Shown: positions 11,665 to 57,760 of the stretch, piece by piece
Numbering within the stretch: the first letter of the stretch is position 1
Layout: each line of letters starts with the position of its first letter
Source: Ecdyonurus torrentis
Taxonomy: Eukaryota; Arthropoda; Insecta; Ephemeroptera; Heptageniidae
NCBI GenBank assembly: GCA_949318235.1
Contig: OX439129.1
Coordinates: forward strand, 8,377,849-8,441,848
Direction: 5' to 3'
Length of the DNA stretch: 64,000 nt
Position numbers and translations under genes: made by a program
Notes under the pieces: generated by a model
Databases searched by the model: none
The model's input: only the letters and a program-made list of their open reading frames with translations
Told to the model about the DNA's origin: nothing

Positions 11665-14450
11665 GATTTAGTGCTTTCGCGAGGGAAATGTTTAAAACAA
11701 TGTAAAGCTTCAGTAGTTTTTCCCCCTCTTTCACTTAAATTTACCGCCCCCCCCCCCCCCCCCCAAGTCAGACAAAAAAAAATAATAAAACTCAATAACC
11801 TATAAGCATAAAATTGTATGATTTTGCTTTAGTAAACGAAAAGTACAAACAAATTAAAACAATAAAATAAGTATATTATAGTTCTGTTATAATATACAAT
11901 TATATATATATAATTATATTCGCAATAAAATTTAATTCGTCAAGATTCAAAAATATTATATATTTACAGGAAAACAATTTTTTTTAAACTACGGATATTT
12001 TGTAAAAGAATTCTTTATAAAATACTATACTCTCATACCGCGCTGTTCTTATAACAATACACGTTTCATTTGGATAAAGATCAGAGGTGAATTTTCTTAA
12101 GGTTATCATAATTTTGTCACGATATCATCATACTTTGACCTTTTGTGAATAAAACGTCTCGCGTCCAGTTTAATAATAAATGACCACCGAATCGCGCATT
12201 ATCTATAACGATCGCCTTACTAACCACGCAAACGTTCAGACCACTTCAAAAACTCTACACTTAATTTTCTTGAAAAAAAAATGCAATTACTTTCATGCAA
12301 TTTTTACAATATTTGTTAAACGTAAAAAAAAACTTTTTAAAGCAAAAAAAAAAACTATTAAATTATCATCGGGCGCTATATACATTATATGTCAACTTTT
12401 TTTTACAGTATATAATATAAAAATATATTACATTTTCTTTAAATCTCAAAAGAAAAGCATTAATAATTTGTAAGAATTGCAATAACAAATATAATAAATT
12501 TAATTTTGGATAAATAGCGTTTTACAACAATAAGCATTATTGGAAGTTTTATTATTTTACCTTCCGATCTCTCCTGAAAAATCCTGATATAATTTACCCA
12601 ACTCATTGTCTAAATTTCGTTTACAACACGCTTTTTATTAAAATCGAGAGATTCAATTTTATTGATGAATTTCTGATTATAACAGAATTCATTTCAATTA
12701 TAATTTAATTCACTGTCCGATCCGAACATGAATTAATGAATATCGGCTCGATCCGCTCGATTGAGTCTAGGCTTGGGCCTGGTTTAAGTTAGGGGCAAGC
12801 AACTTGGTTGCAAAGGACTTTGTTTAATTGTTTAATAAGAGTCAGGTTACCCCGACTCTGCCAAAAATTGGAGTTAAACTCCTTACGTGGTCCCCTCCAC
12901 GGAAATCTTTAGTAAAAGGCGAAAGATTTATTCGCTTTGAAGGGAACCCAGAGCATACAATATCACCGCACTTCATGTAAAGTCTCATTTTTTAGGTCTA
13001 ACCTAATGTGCGATTACTTCATTTTTCAAATCAAAATATTTGCATCATTTAAAATAAATAATACAAAATTTAACTTATGTTGCAATGTCATTAATGTTTT
13101 TTTATAAAACTGATAATTTTAATTATATTCTTTTTATGTATTTAATTAAGAAATAAAAGAAATAGGTTCAATTCAGCGAGTTTTTGATCAATTCAGCGAT
13201 CGTCATTTGTCGCGGCAAGCAGAGAGAATATTTCAAATTGGTACAATGAAAGCGGCGCAAAGCGGCGCGCATGAACTCTGCCGTGAGCGAGATAGTTGAG
13301 AGTTGCCGTTCTACTAATCTCCCAATCATATTAGATCGTTTAAGGGTTCGAGTCTATAATGCAAGCACTGTTGTATTTAATTAAATAAGTTATTATTGTT
13401 ATCTGAAAACTGCTCTGCTATTATTGTTTGCTATACCATATACTGCTTGATCATCACGTGTTTTTTTTTCTACATTTGAACATTATGCGAAGTTCTTTTT
13501 GTTGTACAGTATATTGAATATGGAGATGGAGATATATATTTGTAATGAATGCTACAATAATATTAATATTTTAATTACAATCTGCGAGAATGTAACGAAT
13601 ATATGAAAATATTGAAGAATATTGTATAAACATGTGAATGTGTATATACATAAATATATTAGACAAAAAGGTAAAAAAGGTTATTCAAATATATTTAAAA
13701 ATAAAATTATATATATAATAAAAAATATGTATAAAATATGAAGGGAAAAACATTGCAGTTGCTAAAATATATTGAAAAATGAAATTTATAATACAAAATA
13801 GTATAGAGATCATAAAGAGTGTGATTGAATTCAATTTAACGTGCTCTACAATCTCAATTATTTTCTATTACAAATTTCATATTTTTAAATTTTTATTATC
13901 ATATATATTATATAAATATAAAATATATATGCATTTGGCATTTAAATATATTTTATTATTTTTATTGTATGTGACTGTGTAAGTCAAAACGGCTTTTCCA
14001 TAAGAAATGCATTAAGAATATCCAAATATATTTTGAATGTTCCATTCATTGCAAGTAGTCCATTCACAATCATTGCAGAGTGGACGAGCCCATTTTTAAC
14101 ACATTGGTATTTCTTTCATTATTACAACATAAATAATTTGTACTTTGATTGCAGCTCACACTGCACTGCGGGTATCAGGTTACGTACTTGCTGGAAGTGG
14201 TGTGGGACTTCTCATCCTTGCAGGAGCTACATTCCTGTGGCCAGGTGGTCGTGGAGAACTGCACGATTGCTGCCTGCAACACAACTCATCCCAAGTGGCA
14301 GCTGAAGCAGATGATAGCTCATCTTACTCCTCAGGAGATTCGTGTTACGAACCTCCTCCTACATTTAGAGTTATACCACCGACACCATTTGCTGCAGAAT
14401 TGGATCAACGTCCTGTGACTGCACCTGAATTAACTATAACTACCAGGTGA
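9072..14450 (+). CDS. Small two-helix membrane protein (unrecognised), two exons
   Basis: Exons 9072-9201 and 14155-14450 join in phase 1 to give 141 aa. The ATG at 9072 is the first Met after an in-frame TGA (9063-9065); a second Met at codon 5 is an alternative. The donor is GTAAGT, and the acceptor TTGATTGCAG precedes 14155. The N-terminus is short and basic with three Cys (RCCC, residues 11-14), possible palmitoylation sites. Helix 1 spans about residues 14-40 and helix 2 about 50-72, joined by a short loop, so both ends are probably cytosolic. The tail has a Cys pair (HDCC), a Ser-rich acidic stretch (SSSYSSGD) and a proline motif (YEPPPTF, PPTPF) before the stop. AATAAA at 15328-15333 could end the transcript. 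I do not recognise the family. As in the gene before it, a phase-1 intron precedes the last helix. Confidence 0.55.
9777..9943. mobile_element. Palindromic MITE, TAAAGGAACAAC family
   Basis: Arms run TATTGACTAGTAAAGG through AACAAC and GCGGATGTGA to a short loop around 9855, with a good complement on the right. Related copies: 36727-36874 in an ECHS1 intron and a single arm near 21016-21080. It lies in the intron of the second plus-strand gene. Confidence 0.7.
10016..10079. repeat. Perfect 64-bp AT-rich palindrome
   Basis: Two 32-nt arms are exactly complementary with no spacer, centred between 10047 and 10048 (AGCTATAGCT). It is in the intron of the second plus-strand gene, 75 bp from a palindromic MITE. 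Confidence 0.85.
10644..10724. repeat. Compound (AT)n-(GTAT)n microsatellite
   Basis: AT repeats run into ten or so GTAT units. Another AT run is at 10838-10865. Confidence 0.9.
11586..11663. repeat. (AG)n microsatellite, with poly-C nearby
   Basis: About 39 AG units. A run of C at 11747-11764 follows within 85 bp. Both lie in the intron of the second plus-strand gene. Confidence 0.95.
12799..12929. other. Run of five short hairpins: possible structured RNA or transposon UTR
   Basis: Five stem-loops follow one another: 12799-12811 (GCAAC/GTTGC), 12838-12859 (AGAGTC/GACTCT), 12870-12882 (GGAGT/ACTCC), 12886-12901 (CGTGG/CCACG) and 12903-12929 (AAATCTTT/AAAGATTT). The stretch 12720-12970 is also less AT-rich than its surroundings. 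I recognise no known RNA family. Confidence 0.4.
13285..13358 (+). repeat. Possible tRNA-derived SINE fragment
   Basis: TAGTTGAGAGT resembles a polymerase III A box and GGTTCGAGTC, about 50 nt on, a B box. No cloverleaf with proper acceptor stem can be drawn, so this is not a working tRNA gene; a decayed SINE head is possible. Confidence 0.25.
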
Positions 14451-14612
14451 CGTGAGAGAATTACAGTGATTCGTGTTAGAAAAGTTTGGTTTCGGTGAAT
14501 CGCAGATACTTTCTTAAACATGTTCAATTAATTAAATATTGTGCTTATAACTGATCAAAACTTCCTAATATGATAAATTAAGAAAGATAAACTATTAAGG
14601 TAGGTTATAATA

Positions 14613-14861
14613 AATTAATGGGAAAGGATAGATGAAACTAGCAAGGACCTTACCATACAGTTCCGTAAAATATCTAAACCAGCCAAATATAATGCAGATG
14701 CATTGGAAAGCTTTTGGCAAACAACCCTAAGACAAAAGAAGCGTGTGTTTGTGCCTTTGTCATGAGTACTTACAGAGTGTTTTTGATCAAATTGTTTCTT
14801 ACCATGTCACTACGTACATGGTAAGACCCTTACTGATTTCCACTATCTTTTCCTTTTAATT
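14613..14861. mobile_element. MITE, GGATAGGAGAAACC family, diverged copy
   Basis: Left end GGAAAGGATAGATGAAACTA; right end ends in TATCTTTTCCTTTTAATT, its complement, and ACCTTACCAT pairs with ATGGTAAGACC. It lies downstream of the stop of the second plus-strand gene, probably in its 3' UTR. Other copies: 19572-19779 and 26751-26924. Confidence 0.6.
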
Positions 14862-16450
14862 TATCAAACTTCCTTGTAAATTAAAATTATCAACCAAAAG
14901 ACACAAAGTGAAATGTTGAAAACAATGAAAACTATTATAATATAGACAAATTTGCAAACCATATATTTCTTGCCTTTTACCAAGACAACAAAAACTTACT
15001 AATTTTTAATGTTTTCCAACCTTTTCCATTTTTCTTCAGCTACTTAATTCACTATACCGTATTATTCATTAATTTTTATAAAACATTGTACTGTTCAATC
15101 TATATAAATAAATCAAACTTATCAATTTCAATATTTTTATCAATATCTACTATAATTGATAAGCTTTATCAATAAATTTTCAATTGTGATTTTTGCATTG
15201 TAAATGCTTCAAATGTAATTCCTATATACCTAACATGTGTACTAAATGATTATGAATGAACTTAATAGTATGATAGAGGGCTTTGTCTGTGGATGTGTGT
15301 TTATTAAAATTCTGTTTCATAATGTGAAATAAAATGACTTTTTGATTAAATTTGTTAACTTAATTTTTAACCTGATTTATATAGTGATAAATTAAGTAGA
15401 TATCGGAGTTTTAAATACTGTAATAACAATTTCTTACAAAATGTAAACATACCTCACTTAAAGGAATTCCAAAATAATAATTATTACAAGAATTGTAATT
15501 AGGAAAACCCCACCATGGTTATTGATATTAAATAAAACAAGAAGGATAGTAAAAAGCCTATATCATTATACAGCTATGATCCGGAAACATACATGTAGCC
15601 TTAATGTGGAAGTAGGCGATAGAATATAATGAAAGAAATACTAAACATTAGGCTAAGACAGGCCCGTCTGCCGCAATGATTTTGAATTATTATTGTTTTT
15701 TTATTGTTTGCAAATTATTATTATACATTTTTTAATGTAATAGAAATGCATAATAATAATAATTCACAATTGTTGCAGTGCATGGGTCCTTATTTTTAGC
15801 CCGATGTTTGGCACTTCTTTCATTATATTCTATAATGCCTACATGAACATCAAGGCTTCGTGTATTTTTCAGCATTATATCTGTGTAATGATAGGCTTTT
15901 TACTATCCTTTTCTTTTTACACAATATATAAAGAAAGAAACAATCAAGTAGCGCCTATATTTACATTTATTGGTAATTTGGCTGCAATAACATTTTTATA
16001 CAAAAACATTTTTTCAAATCAACAAATTTGCAAGAAAAAACAAAATTAAAAAAAGCTTATATTTTTCAAAACTTTAAGTCAAATATTTTAGTTTCCTGAT
16101 CACTTTGTTTTACATTATTTATATGCCTGCATTTTTTTTTTTTTTTTTTTTATATAATTATTCTTTGTCAATATGATGAATTCAACAGATTCTTTTGCAA
16201 GGTATTAATACTCACAAAAAAATGTTACTACGTACATGTGCTTATAAAAATATAACAATACTTCATGTATAACAATGCAATAATACTTATTTTAAAAAAA
16301 AAATACACAATTAAAAATTCTGATATGGATTTTACGACACCTGAGTTAAATTCATTACAATAAGTGCAAAGCAAAAGAAAAAAAAGTATAAAAATAATAC
16401 TAAATGTTTAATTTTTAATACCAACATTAAATTTTAGAATGAAACAATAA
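14862..16450. other. Convergent region between the second plus-strand gene and CLEC16A
   Basis: It should hold the 3' ends of two converging transcripts (AATAAA at 15328 on plus). A segment at about 15785-15910 resembles one at 20190-20330, suggesting an old dispersed repeat. No coding gene seen. Confidence 0.5.
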
Positions 16451-16549
16451 AATGATTTAAAAAGTTATATTATTATTACATATCGATGCTGGCTGAACCA
16501 CACTTGTACTGTTGGCGGGGTTGCTAATGTTCACACATCTTTGTTTATT

Positions 16550-16705
16550 ACGATAACCATAGAAACACTCATCTACATTTATCACAACAAAAGGTGTAAA
16601 AAACATTTCTACATAGGAAAACAGGTGTAGAAGTGTTTTATACCTGGTGACACAATAAATGTGGATGCATGTTTCTTTGGCTATCACAATAAATGTAGAT
16701 GGAAG
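16550..16705. repeat. Inverted repeat in the CLEC16A 3' UTR region
   Basis: GATAACCATAGAAACACTCA and its near-complement (TGCATGTTTCTTTGGCTATC) enclose an inner pair (GGTGTAAAAAACATTTCTAC / GTGTAGAAGTGTTTTATACC). On the minus strand this lies 150-310 nt beyond the CLEC16A stop, so it may form a hairpin in the mRNA. A minus-strand AATAAA overlaps its edge at 16544-16549. Confidence 0.55.
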
Positions 16706-16860
16706 AAAGTTAACAAAACCTCCAAAAGTAGAAGTATGGTTTAGCTGCAACAGCATTGATATAAATAGCTCAAGGATTATGTATATTAAAAAAAGAGTGA
16801 TAGCAAAATCTATTTGAATTCATCAAATTTATACAGTTTAACAAAATGTTATATTTAATC

Positions 16861-34493
<17,633 letters not shown>

Positions 34494-35268
34494 TGTAGCA
34501 ATAAAGGAAGAGAATAATATTTAAACTAGAAAGGTCTGTTCTTTTAGTCAACCTATAATGGTTCACTGATGCATGAGTTTAACTAATATAAGAATATCAC
34601 AGAGATTAAGGTATATATACAAAAGATTATGTTACTTATTTAAGAATTAACTATGTATATTTAATCTAATTTAAGTAGTAAATTCTTTACACAATACGTA
34701 AGTCCATTTGACACCCATCATGATAATTTTTTTGACTTGCCCACTAGCCTTGAAAGCCATATGTTTCCATATTTTTAGTCGATTTTGACAGATGCTGCCA
34801 TCTACATTCACTAAAAAAAAAAAAATCTGATCTTAATTGTAATTACTACTCTGCAGCTATATTATACAATACAAGCCCTAATAATATTACAAATAGGGAT
34901 TGATTTAATTGTTAAAGGTTTATCATTAGATATAATTAAATGTATGACAAATATAAGATAAGATCAAGAGATAAGATCGCAGTTTAAAATTACATTGGCG
35001 AACACGTACATATTGTCAAAGATATATTTTGGAAATAAAAAATACACAATAATATTTATATAACCTGATATTTATTTATTGAAAAACTTACAAGCTGCAA
35101 AATATGGCAAGAAAAATATATCTCTGTATGAATTAATAATGGCTGATTATACATGATACAACACAATGCCGTTTTATAAAATATTTTTTAAACATTTTTT
35201 AACAGCAAATACATACACCGCGGCAGTGATTATATAATATGAGCAGAATTTAATGGTCTCTTTATTTA
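34494..35268. other. CLEC16A upstream region and ECHS1 3' end
   Basis: A short gap of 775 bp that must contain the CLEC16A 5' UTR and promoter and the ECHS1 3' UTR (minus-strand AATAAA at 35071-35080). I see no TATA box or GC-rich island. Confidence 0.5.
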
Positions 35269-38085
35269 TTAGTTGTTGGTGAACTTAGGAGGTCTCTTCT
35301 CAACAAATGCAGTCATGCCCTCTTTGCGATCCTCCTGGAAAAAAAACATAAAAGTGATACGATTAGTAACCTTTAAACTACAAGATTTTTATCTACATTT
35401 ATTCTACACAAAAATTGCAATATAGCCAAGTTGGAAAAAAAGTGTTTATATAATGATGTTCATTATCTTAATGTATATAAGAGGCATACAAGTTCAAAAG
35501 GTTATAATTTAGTTAACCAGAGTATGTAAATTTGATGTACAAAATATTGGCTTGTACAGCTCTGGCCAAAAGTTCCCGAACGATTTGCATAGGCAACCCG
35601 CAACCACACTATGTTATCTTTATGAGAAAACGCAGCGGCAGCCGCTGCCCCGTTTGGGAACTTTTGGCCAGAGGTGTACCGAAACGAAATGAATAACTTT
35701 CAATTTTAGTAATGCATTTCAGTGTATAGTTGTGAAATTTTATGATTTTTTGTCGTACATACATTGCTCATTTCTTAAAATCAAATAAAAGGATAATTCA
35801 CAAATATATATTATATTTTTTTAAAGAATATAATACCTACTTAATATATCATTCACATGAACCACATGCATTTGAAACTTATGTTTTTTTCATTAAAAAA
35901 AATCGACTTGGTATATTTACGTTTGGGAAGGAAAAAAATATGTGCAAGAACTCTGACAATTCAAACTGGTAAAACATATTAAAATTATGTTAGCTTATAA
36001 ATTAGTCATGTAGGGTGACTTTGGCCAAATTTTTCAAATTTATTTTTTTCCCAAACTAAAGCTCACGGAAAAGTGAAACATGAATTAGAAGTTAGTGAAA
36101 AAATCAAGCCTTACTTAATTTTTTATTTCATGTTTCTGAGCTTTAATTAAGAAGTAACTAATTTTTGAAATTTTAGCAAGTCACCCCACTTGACGGTAGC
36201 CAATAACAGGTGACGTGGAAAAATGTGTTTTCCTTCAAATTATTTACTACCATTTTAGCATTGCAGAATTATTCTTTCAGTAAAATTAAATGTGGGATAA
36301 TAGATACACTTGTAAGTGTTTAAAGCCGGAAAAAAAAAATGCTGTAACAAAACAGAAAACTTTATCTCACCGTAGAGAAAGTAGCATGGAAGAGACGTTT
36401 CTCCTGTTTGAGTCCCTGGGCGAGTGTGGTTTCATAAGCAGCGTTCACTGATTCCTTGCAGATGGACACAATGAGAGGAGAGTGACTTGAGATTTTCTCC
36501 CCCAACTTGATGGCTTCAGCAACAAGCTGGTCAGCTGCTACAACCTTGCTCACCAAGCCTATGAAAACAAAAAGACAAGTTAGGTACCCAAAATAATCAT
36601 ACCTATTTTTTTTTTTTTTTTTTTTTTTTTGCTACCATAAAAATATTAAATCAAATAAAACTATTCTATTTAAAAAAAAAATGCTAGTAAATTATTTTTC
36701 CAATGACAAATATGCTTTTGTCTTATAAAGAAACAACTATTTAACAACTTTAAGTGATTTCTATCTCATTTGCTTCCTTTCAACGTACTACGAGGCGAAA
36801 TCGCTTCGAGTTGGCCTCGTAGTATGTTGATGTGATAGAAATTGCTTAAAGTCGACCTTAAAAACAATTATTTAAATATTATTCAATATTCTCTAGCAGG
36901 TAATAGAACAAGATCAAAGCCTTGTTTAAAAGCAATATGCCTCAATATTTTACCATGTGGTTTCAGTAACGGCAAGCTTCGTTTGTTTTACAGAAGCATG
37001 TTAATACATAATCAGAATTTCATTTCAATAATTTTCAAAAATAAATAATAATAGTGGAAATGTTGTTGATGTTTGTTGTCTCTTATTCTTACCAAGTTTC
37101 TCTGCTTCCTGAGCAGTGATTTGATTTCCAGTGAGGCACATTTCCATTGCCTTGGACTTGCCGACAACTCTGGTCAAACGTTGAGTACCTCCAGCTCCGG
37201 GAATTGTTCCAATTGCAATCTCAGGTTGTCCAAACCTTGCCTTTTCTCCAGCATAAATGATGTCACACATCATAGCCAACTCGCAGCCTCCACCAAGCTA
37301 AAAATTAAGTTTAATTATTTATTGTGGCATTCTATAAACATATTACGTAAGAGTATTTGTACTTACAGCATAGCCGTTAACTGCAGCAATGACAGGTTTC
37401 CTACATTCTGCAACGTTGGACCAGTGGCACAGGAAGTTATTTCTTACATTGGACGAGAAATCATTGTTTTGCATTTCTTTGATATCAGCACCTATATGAA
37501 ACAATGAGAATTTATGATTTAATATGTGAATATGTCTATTTATAACATTGTATGACAGAATATAATACCTGCAGCAAATGCCTTCTCGCTTCCTGTAATG
37601 ACAACAGCTCCAACAGAGTCATCAGCTTCAAAGGAAGCCAGGGCAGCATTAACATCATTCATCAATGCATTGCAAAGTGCGTTTAAAGCTTTTGGTCTAT
37701 TCAATGTAATAAGACCAACATTCTGCTTCTCACCCTTTTTCTCTGCAATGATGAACTCGTATTTTCCTAAAATAAATAATCAGAATTCAGATAATGTATC
37801 AAGTAATACAGCTTAACATAATTATTACTATTTCATTCAATAATTTTTTGGTGTCTGCATAAAATGGGAGGGACCTTGAAGTTTATTCCGGTACCCCTAT
37901 GGCCTTGAAGTTATTACACCTGTTTTATTACGTATAATACGATGATTTTATTGAAGATTTATGTATTAAATTGTTGACATACCTGTACTCATTAATCTGA
38001 GACATAAATTTACATTCTGCTTCTGTCTGGTAAGACCAGAAGCCTTCACAAAGAGAGAACGAGCTGCATTCAATGTGTTCGCCAT
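35269..38085 (-). CDS. ECHS1: Mitochondrial short-chain enoyl-CoA hydratase, six exons
   Basis: Exons on the minus strand: 37983-38085, 37569-37766, 37367-37491, 37093-37297, 36371-36558, 35269-35334; all GT..AG, phases agree, 294 aa (human 290). It hydrates trans-2-enoyl-CoA to L-3-hydroxyacyl-CoA in the mitochondrial matrix, in beta-oxidation and valine breakdown. Residues 1-34 are rich in Arg, Lys and Ser with no acidic residue, a mitochondrial targeting peptide. The crotonase fold shows [22 protein letters not shown] (oxyanion/CoA region), [11 protein letters not shown] with catalytic Glu148, and [19 protein letters not shown] with the second catalytic Glu168; the 20-residue spacing equals human Glu144/Glu164. 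The C-terminus [14 protein letters not shown] is typical. AATAAA lies just after the stop and again at 35071-35080. Introns hold a mariner-type MITE and a second MITE. Confidence 0.97.
35555..35678. mobile_element. Tc1/mariner-type MITE
   Basis: Ends TACAGCTCTGGCCAAAAGTT and AACTTTTGGCCAGAGGTGTA, 124 bp, with TA at both borders as expected for Tc1/mariner insertion. It lies in the last ECHS1 intron. No transposase. Confidence 0.8.
36727..36874. mobile_element. Palindromic MITE, TAAAGGAACAAC family
   Basis: Arms such as AAGTGATTTCTATC and GATAGAAATTGCTTAAAG pair, as do CTACGAGGC and GCCTCGTAG around the loop. Diverged from the 9777 copy but the terminal order is the same. It lies in the ECHS1 intron between 36558 and 37093. 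Confidence 0.6.
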
Positions 38086-38701
38086 TTCTGCCGAAAAAAG
38101 TAGGAAGAATCCAGGGGAAGAATGCGCAAGGCCATTGCTGCGGTATCGGAAAATAATCTTTCAAATAAAGAATAAGTTAATTGACATGTGATGTTAAATA
38201 AATATTTACCTTTTTTTAAATATTTCTCAAAATAAAATTAACATTATAAAGCAATTTAATCATAAATTTTAATTAAATTTGTTCTAAAAATAGTAGAATC
38301 TAAAAATTTCTTACTTCATTTTTTTTGTAGACGAGCTTAAAATGAGCACGAAATGTTTAAAAGTTTTTACCATTCAGACATTTTGGAGCGTCGCTCGAGT
38401 CTAAGAAAATTCAGTGCCCGCAAAAAAAAAAAAAAAAAAAGTATTTATAATAGAAGGAAGAAGGGCATATATATAAAGCAAATAAGTGCATTATATCGCG
38501 ACGATCAAATATAAGCAATAATTTCATTATATAATATTATAGGCCTATAATATAAAATCGGGCAGTTCAATATTATATTTCTTGTAATTATTTTATTTTA
38601 TGAGTGAGAGATAAGAATAAGTTGCAGTAAGAATTTAAGACTTCAGCTTACTATATTATATAATATATTACACTCTTTTAGTATTATTATAGTTTATTTT
38701 A

Positions 38702-38760
<59 letters not shown>

Positions 38761-39256
38761 TTATATATATGTTAGAGAGATGGGTTAATAAAAATAGGTC
38801 AATTTTTCTTTAAATAATTATTACACTTTTCAGGAAAATTCAGCAATGCATATTATACATATATATCCTAAGGAAGAGCGCAAACTCTTACAAAAAATGC
38901 GTGCGACGAGCGACGATCGATGTACGATTTAATACTATATAAAATTTATTGCACAATTTGAGCATTTTTATACGACTATAATATACTACAGTATATTTAA
39001 TATCCATCTATAATAATGAGAATCATATATGTGTATATATATATACAAATAACTCAATTATAATAAATATTATGATCTAACTCAAAAAATTATGCAATTC
39101 TTTTTCTATAAACATATTCTATTCATTAAATTATATTGCATATATTATAGTAATAATATATTAGTTTAATATTATTATTCTTGATGATAGTCTTTTTAAA
39201 TATACAATCACTCGGTAATAAATGCATGACACAAAAAGTCTCTGTTGAGATTTTTT
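38086..39256. other. ECHS1 upstream region and dipeptidase 3' end
   Basis: The first 300 bp above the ECHS1 ATG should include its 5' UTR and promoter; the rest is AT-rich with a poly-A run (38421-38439) and an (AT)n array. Confidence 0.45.
38708..38758. repeat. (AT)n microsatellite
   Basis: About 50 bp between ECHS1 and the dipeptidase gene. Confidence 0.9.
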
Positions 39257-55509
<16,253 letters not shown>

Positions 55510-55604
55510 CACGAGACGAGCAAGTAACGCTCGCGCTCGCTCCACACCACTTCTCAAATCCACCCTAGTTTACCCTGTGACCCTATCTTCACTGCAGCAT
55601 TACC
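55510..55604 (-). other. 5' UTR part of the dipeptidase start exon, with a tiny upstream ORF
   Basis: On the minus strand TTTTATTTTCAG precedes 55604, a good acceptor. The leader holds an upstream ORF of three codons and a stop (ATG CTG CAG TGA, ATG at 55600-55598), ending before the main ATG at 55509. It could damp translation. Confidence 0.45.
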
Positions 55605-57643
55605 CTGAAAATAAAACTGCTAATGTATCTTTGTGGCATTCATTTACATTATTCACGGACAAAAATAAGGACGTAATTTTTATGTTGGCACATTTTAAGC
55701 ACACAATTTGTTCAGTGCAGTATAATTAAAAAATTCAAAAATTCTTTATCTCTCTCTTCCTTTAATTTCCTTCAATTGTATACAATATACAATGTATCAA
55801 TCTATGCTATAGTGCACAATAATTATTTGTGCTATTCTAATTTAGCATCAATTTATGCTATAATGACATATATGCAGCATAAATTACGTAATTTATTATT
55901 TCCGTGTTAATAAGAAGAAACAATATCTCCACTCAAAGTACTTTTACATTCAAAATATTTAATATCAAAAAATCTTTTCATTGAATATTAAAAATATTCT
56001 CATTCTTTAAAACTATGAAGTTTTCTTTTATTATTATTATTATGACGTAAATACTTTTCAATTAAACTACGTGCAATAAAATTATATTTACAAATTATTT
56101 CGCAATAATCTCATTACAATGTACTTTATTAAAATTAAGTAGCCTTATGGGAACATGACTTGTGTCTATTTCAATACACCAAACTTAATTACATTTTTTA
56201 TATATAGTGAAGTGAATTTCCATACAATGCTCCATTATATCTTTCTTGTTAGCAAAACAATATTAAATACATAGCTGCAAGTATATTATACATACTGTGC
56301 ACCATAATATCAATATACGTCAGCGTTACTTTAAATCAGAGAAATCAATACAGATTTATCAATTACATAGCCATATATAGGATACGTGATATGTGTAACA
56401 GAATATTAAAAAGCTAACTCATATATTTGCCTAAAGTGTAAAGGAAAATGTACTGAAATTTCATTTAATTTTAAATAAACTAATTACCCATAAAAATACA
56501 AACAAGTACTAGAAATAGACAAATAAATAAAGATTCAAACGTTTTTTCTAACACCTCAAGAAACAATATTTCATGAGTACGTTATTTTTATTTCAGGAAA
56601 AGGTGGGGGAAAAAAGTAGATGACGAAGAAGATTTGTTTTATCTGTACCATTTAAATGTAATTTCAAATTTTATAAATTGTAGTAATTTATAACTTATTA
56701 TTTTTATGTGAAGTTTATTTTTGACCACAAATAAAAAAAAGTTGGAAAATCCCCAGTCAATTATAAGAACAATATGATCGTGATCTTAAATTTTGTTTTA
56801 TTTATAAATTGACTCTTAAATCACACTAATATGAAAGATCTTTATAATAAATAACATCTAAATTTGTTGATATTATAAAGTAAAAATTGAGTATTCCCCA
56901 TTTTATTTATTATTGCACCAGTTGTGTTTTTATAACAATATAAATTGGATTGCTTTCTGATCTCATTATCTATATATTATATACATAAAAAAATGACAGT
57001 TAAATCAAAGTTTTTGAAATCCTCTTAAAAAAATTTACTTCCTGAAAAATTAAAGATTACTAATAAATATATTAAAATGTAATTTCTTAGAATACGAATC
57101 TTTTAAATTGAACTCTACCTGTGTTTGTATTTCAACACCTTGTTTAAATCCAAGATAAACTTACAAAAGAATAATAAAATTGTGATACAGTATAGAAAGT
57201 ATTATACATGAGAGATATCTTTGAAAAATCAAACATTATAAGCAGTACATACATAAGTAGATCTATATATATATATATTATGTAGATAGTGCATGCTCTG
57301 CAATTTATTGTAATAAAGGAAGTCAAAATATTCAATTGTAATTGTGGTATTCTGATAGAATACAATTATAATGAAGTTAATTGAATTGTGAAGAAAATGC
57401 TTTGTAATTTTATATAATAAATATAAAATTGTGGTTTCTATAAACCATTAGTGTAATTGTAAATAATATGATCTTTATAAGTAACTATGACATTTAAACA
57501 AAATTGTGATGTTTTCAATTTACATATTGTAGGACCAAAATAATATTACTAATGGATTGTCTCATTAATCGTTGGAAATAAAACAAAATGCTAATTAATG
57601 AAAGTTATACAATTAAGAACCTGAATTTGTTTTTGTTATTTAC

Positions 57644-57760
57644 CTGGAAATGTAGCGGTGTATTTGATTCTCAGCTGCAAAGAGGGTTGACTAAAACAGC
57701 ATCACGCATGTGCGAACTATTAATCTATAACTATAATGTAGCGCCGGCGCCGTAGCTTTC
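57644..57760 (-). promoter_or_regulatory. Probable first non-coding exon and promoter of the dipeptidase gene
   Basis: On the minus strand a CAG|GTAAATAAC donor ends an exon at 57644, about 2 kb upstream of the start exon. Just above it lie CACGCATGTGCG, resembling an NRF-1/ewg palindrome, and a GC-rich palindrome GCGCCGGCGC in very AT-rich surroundings. I infer the promoter from this island; the start site is not defined. Confidence 0.35.

Noticed and set aside
11534..11805. Overlapping open frames on both strands
   Set aside because: All cross the (AG)n array and poly-C tract; repeat artefacts.
13285..13358. Working tRNA gene
   Set aside because: A and B box look-alikes only; no acceptor or anticodon stem can be formed. 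Kept only as a possible SINE fragment.
14033..14418. Alternative frames across the last exon of the second plus-strand gene
   Set aside because: They do not continue the frame from 9072-9201; the frame starting at 14155 does, with matching phase.
16457..16756. 99-codon minus-strand open frame after CLEC16A
   Set aside because: It translates an inverted repeat; the composition reflects the hairpin arms.
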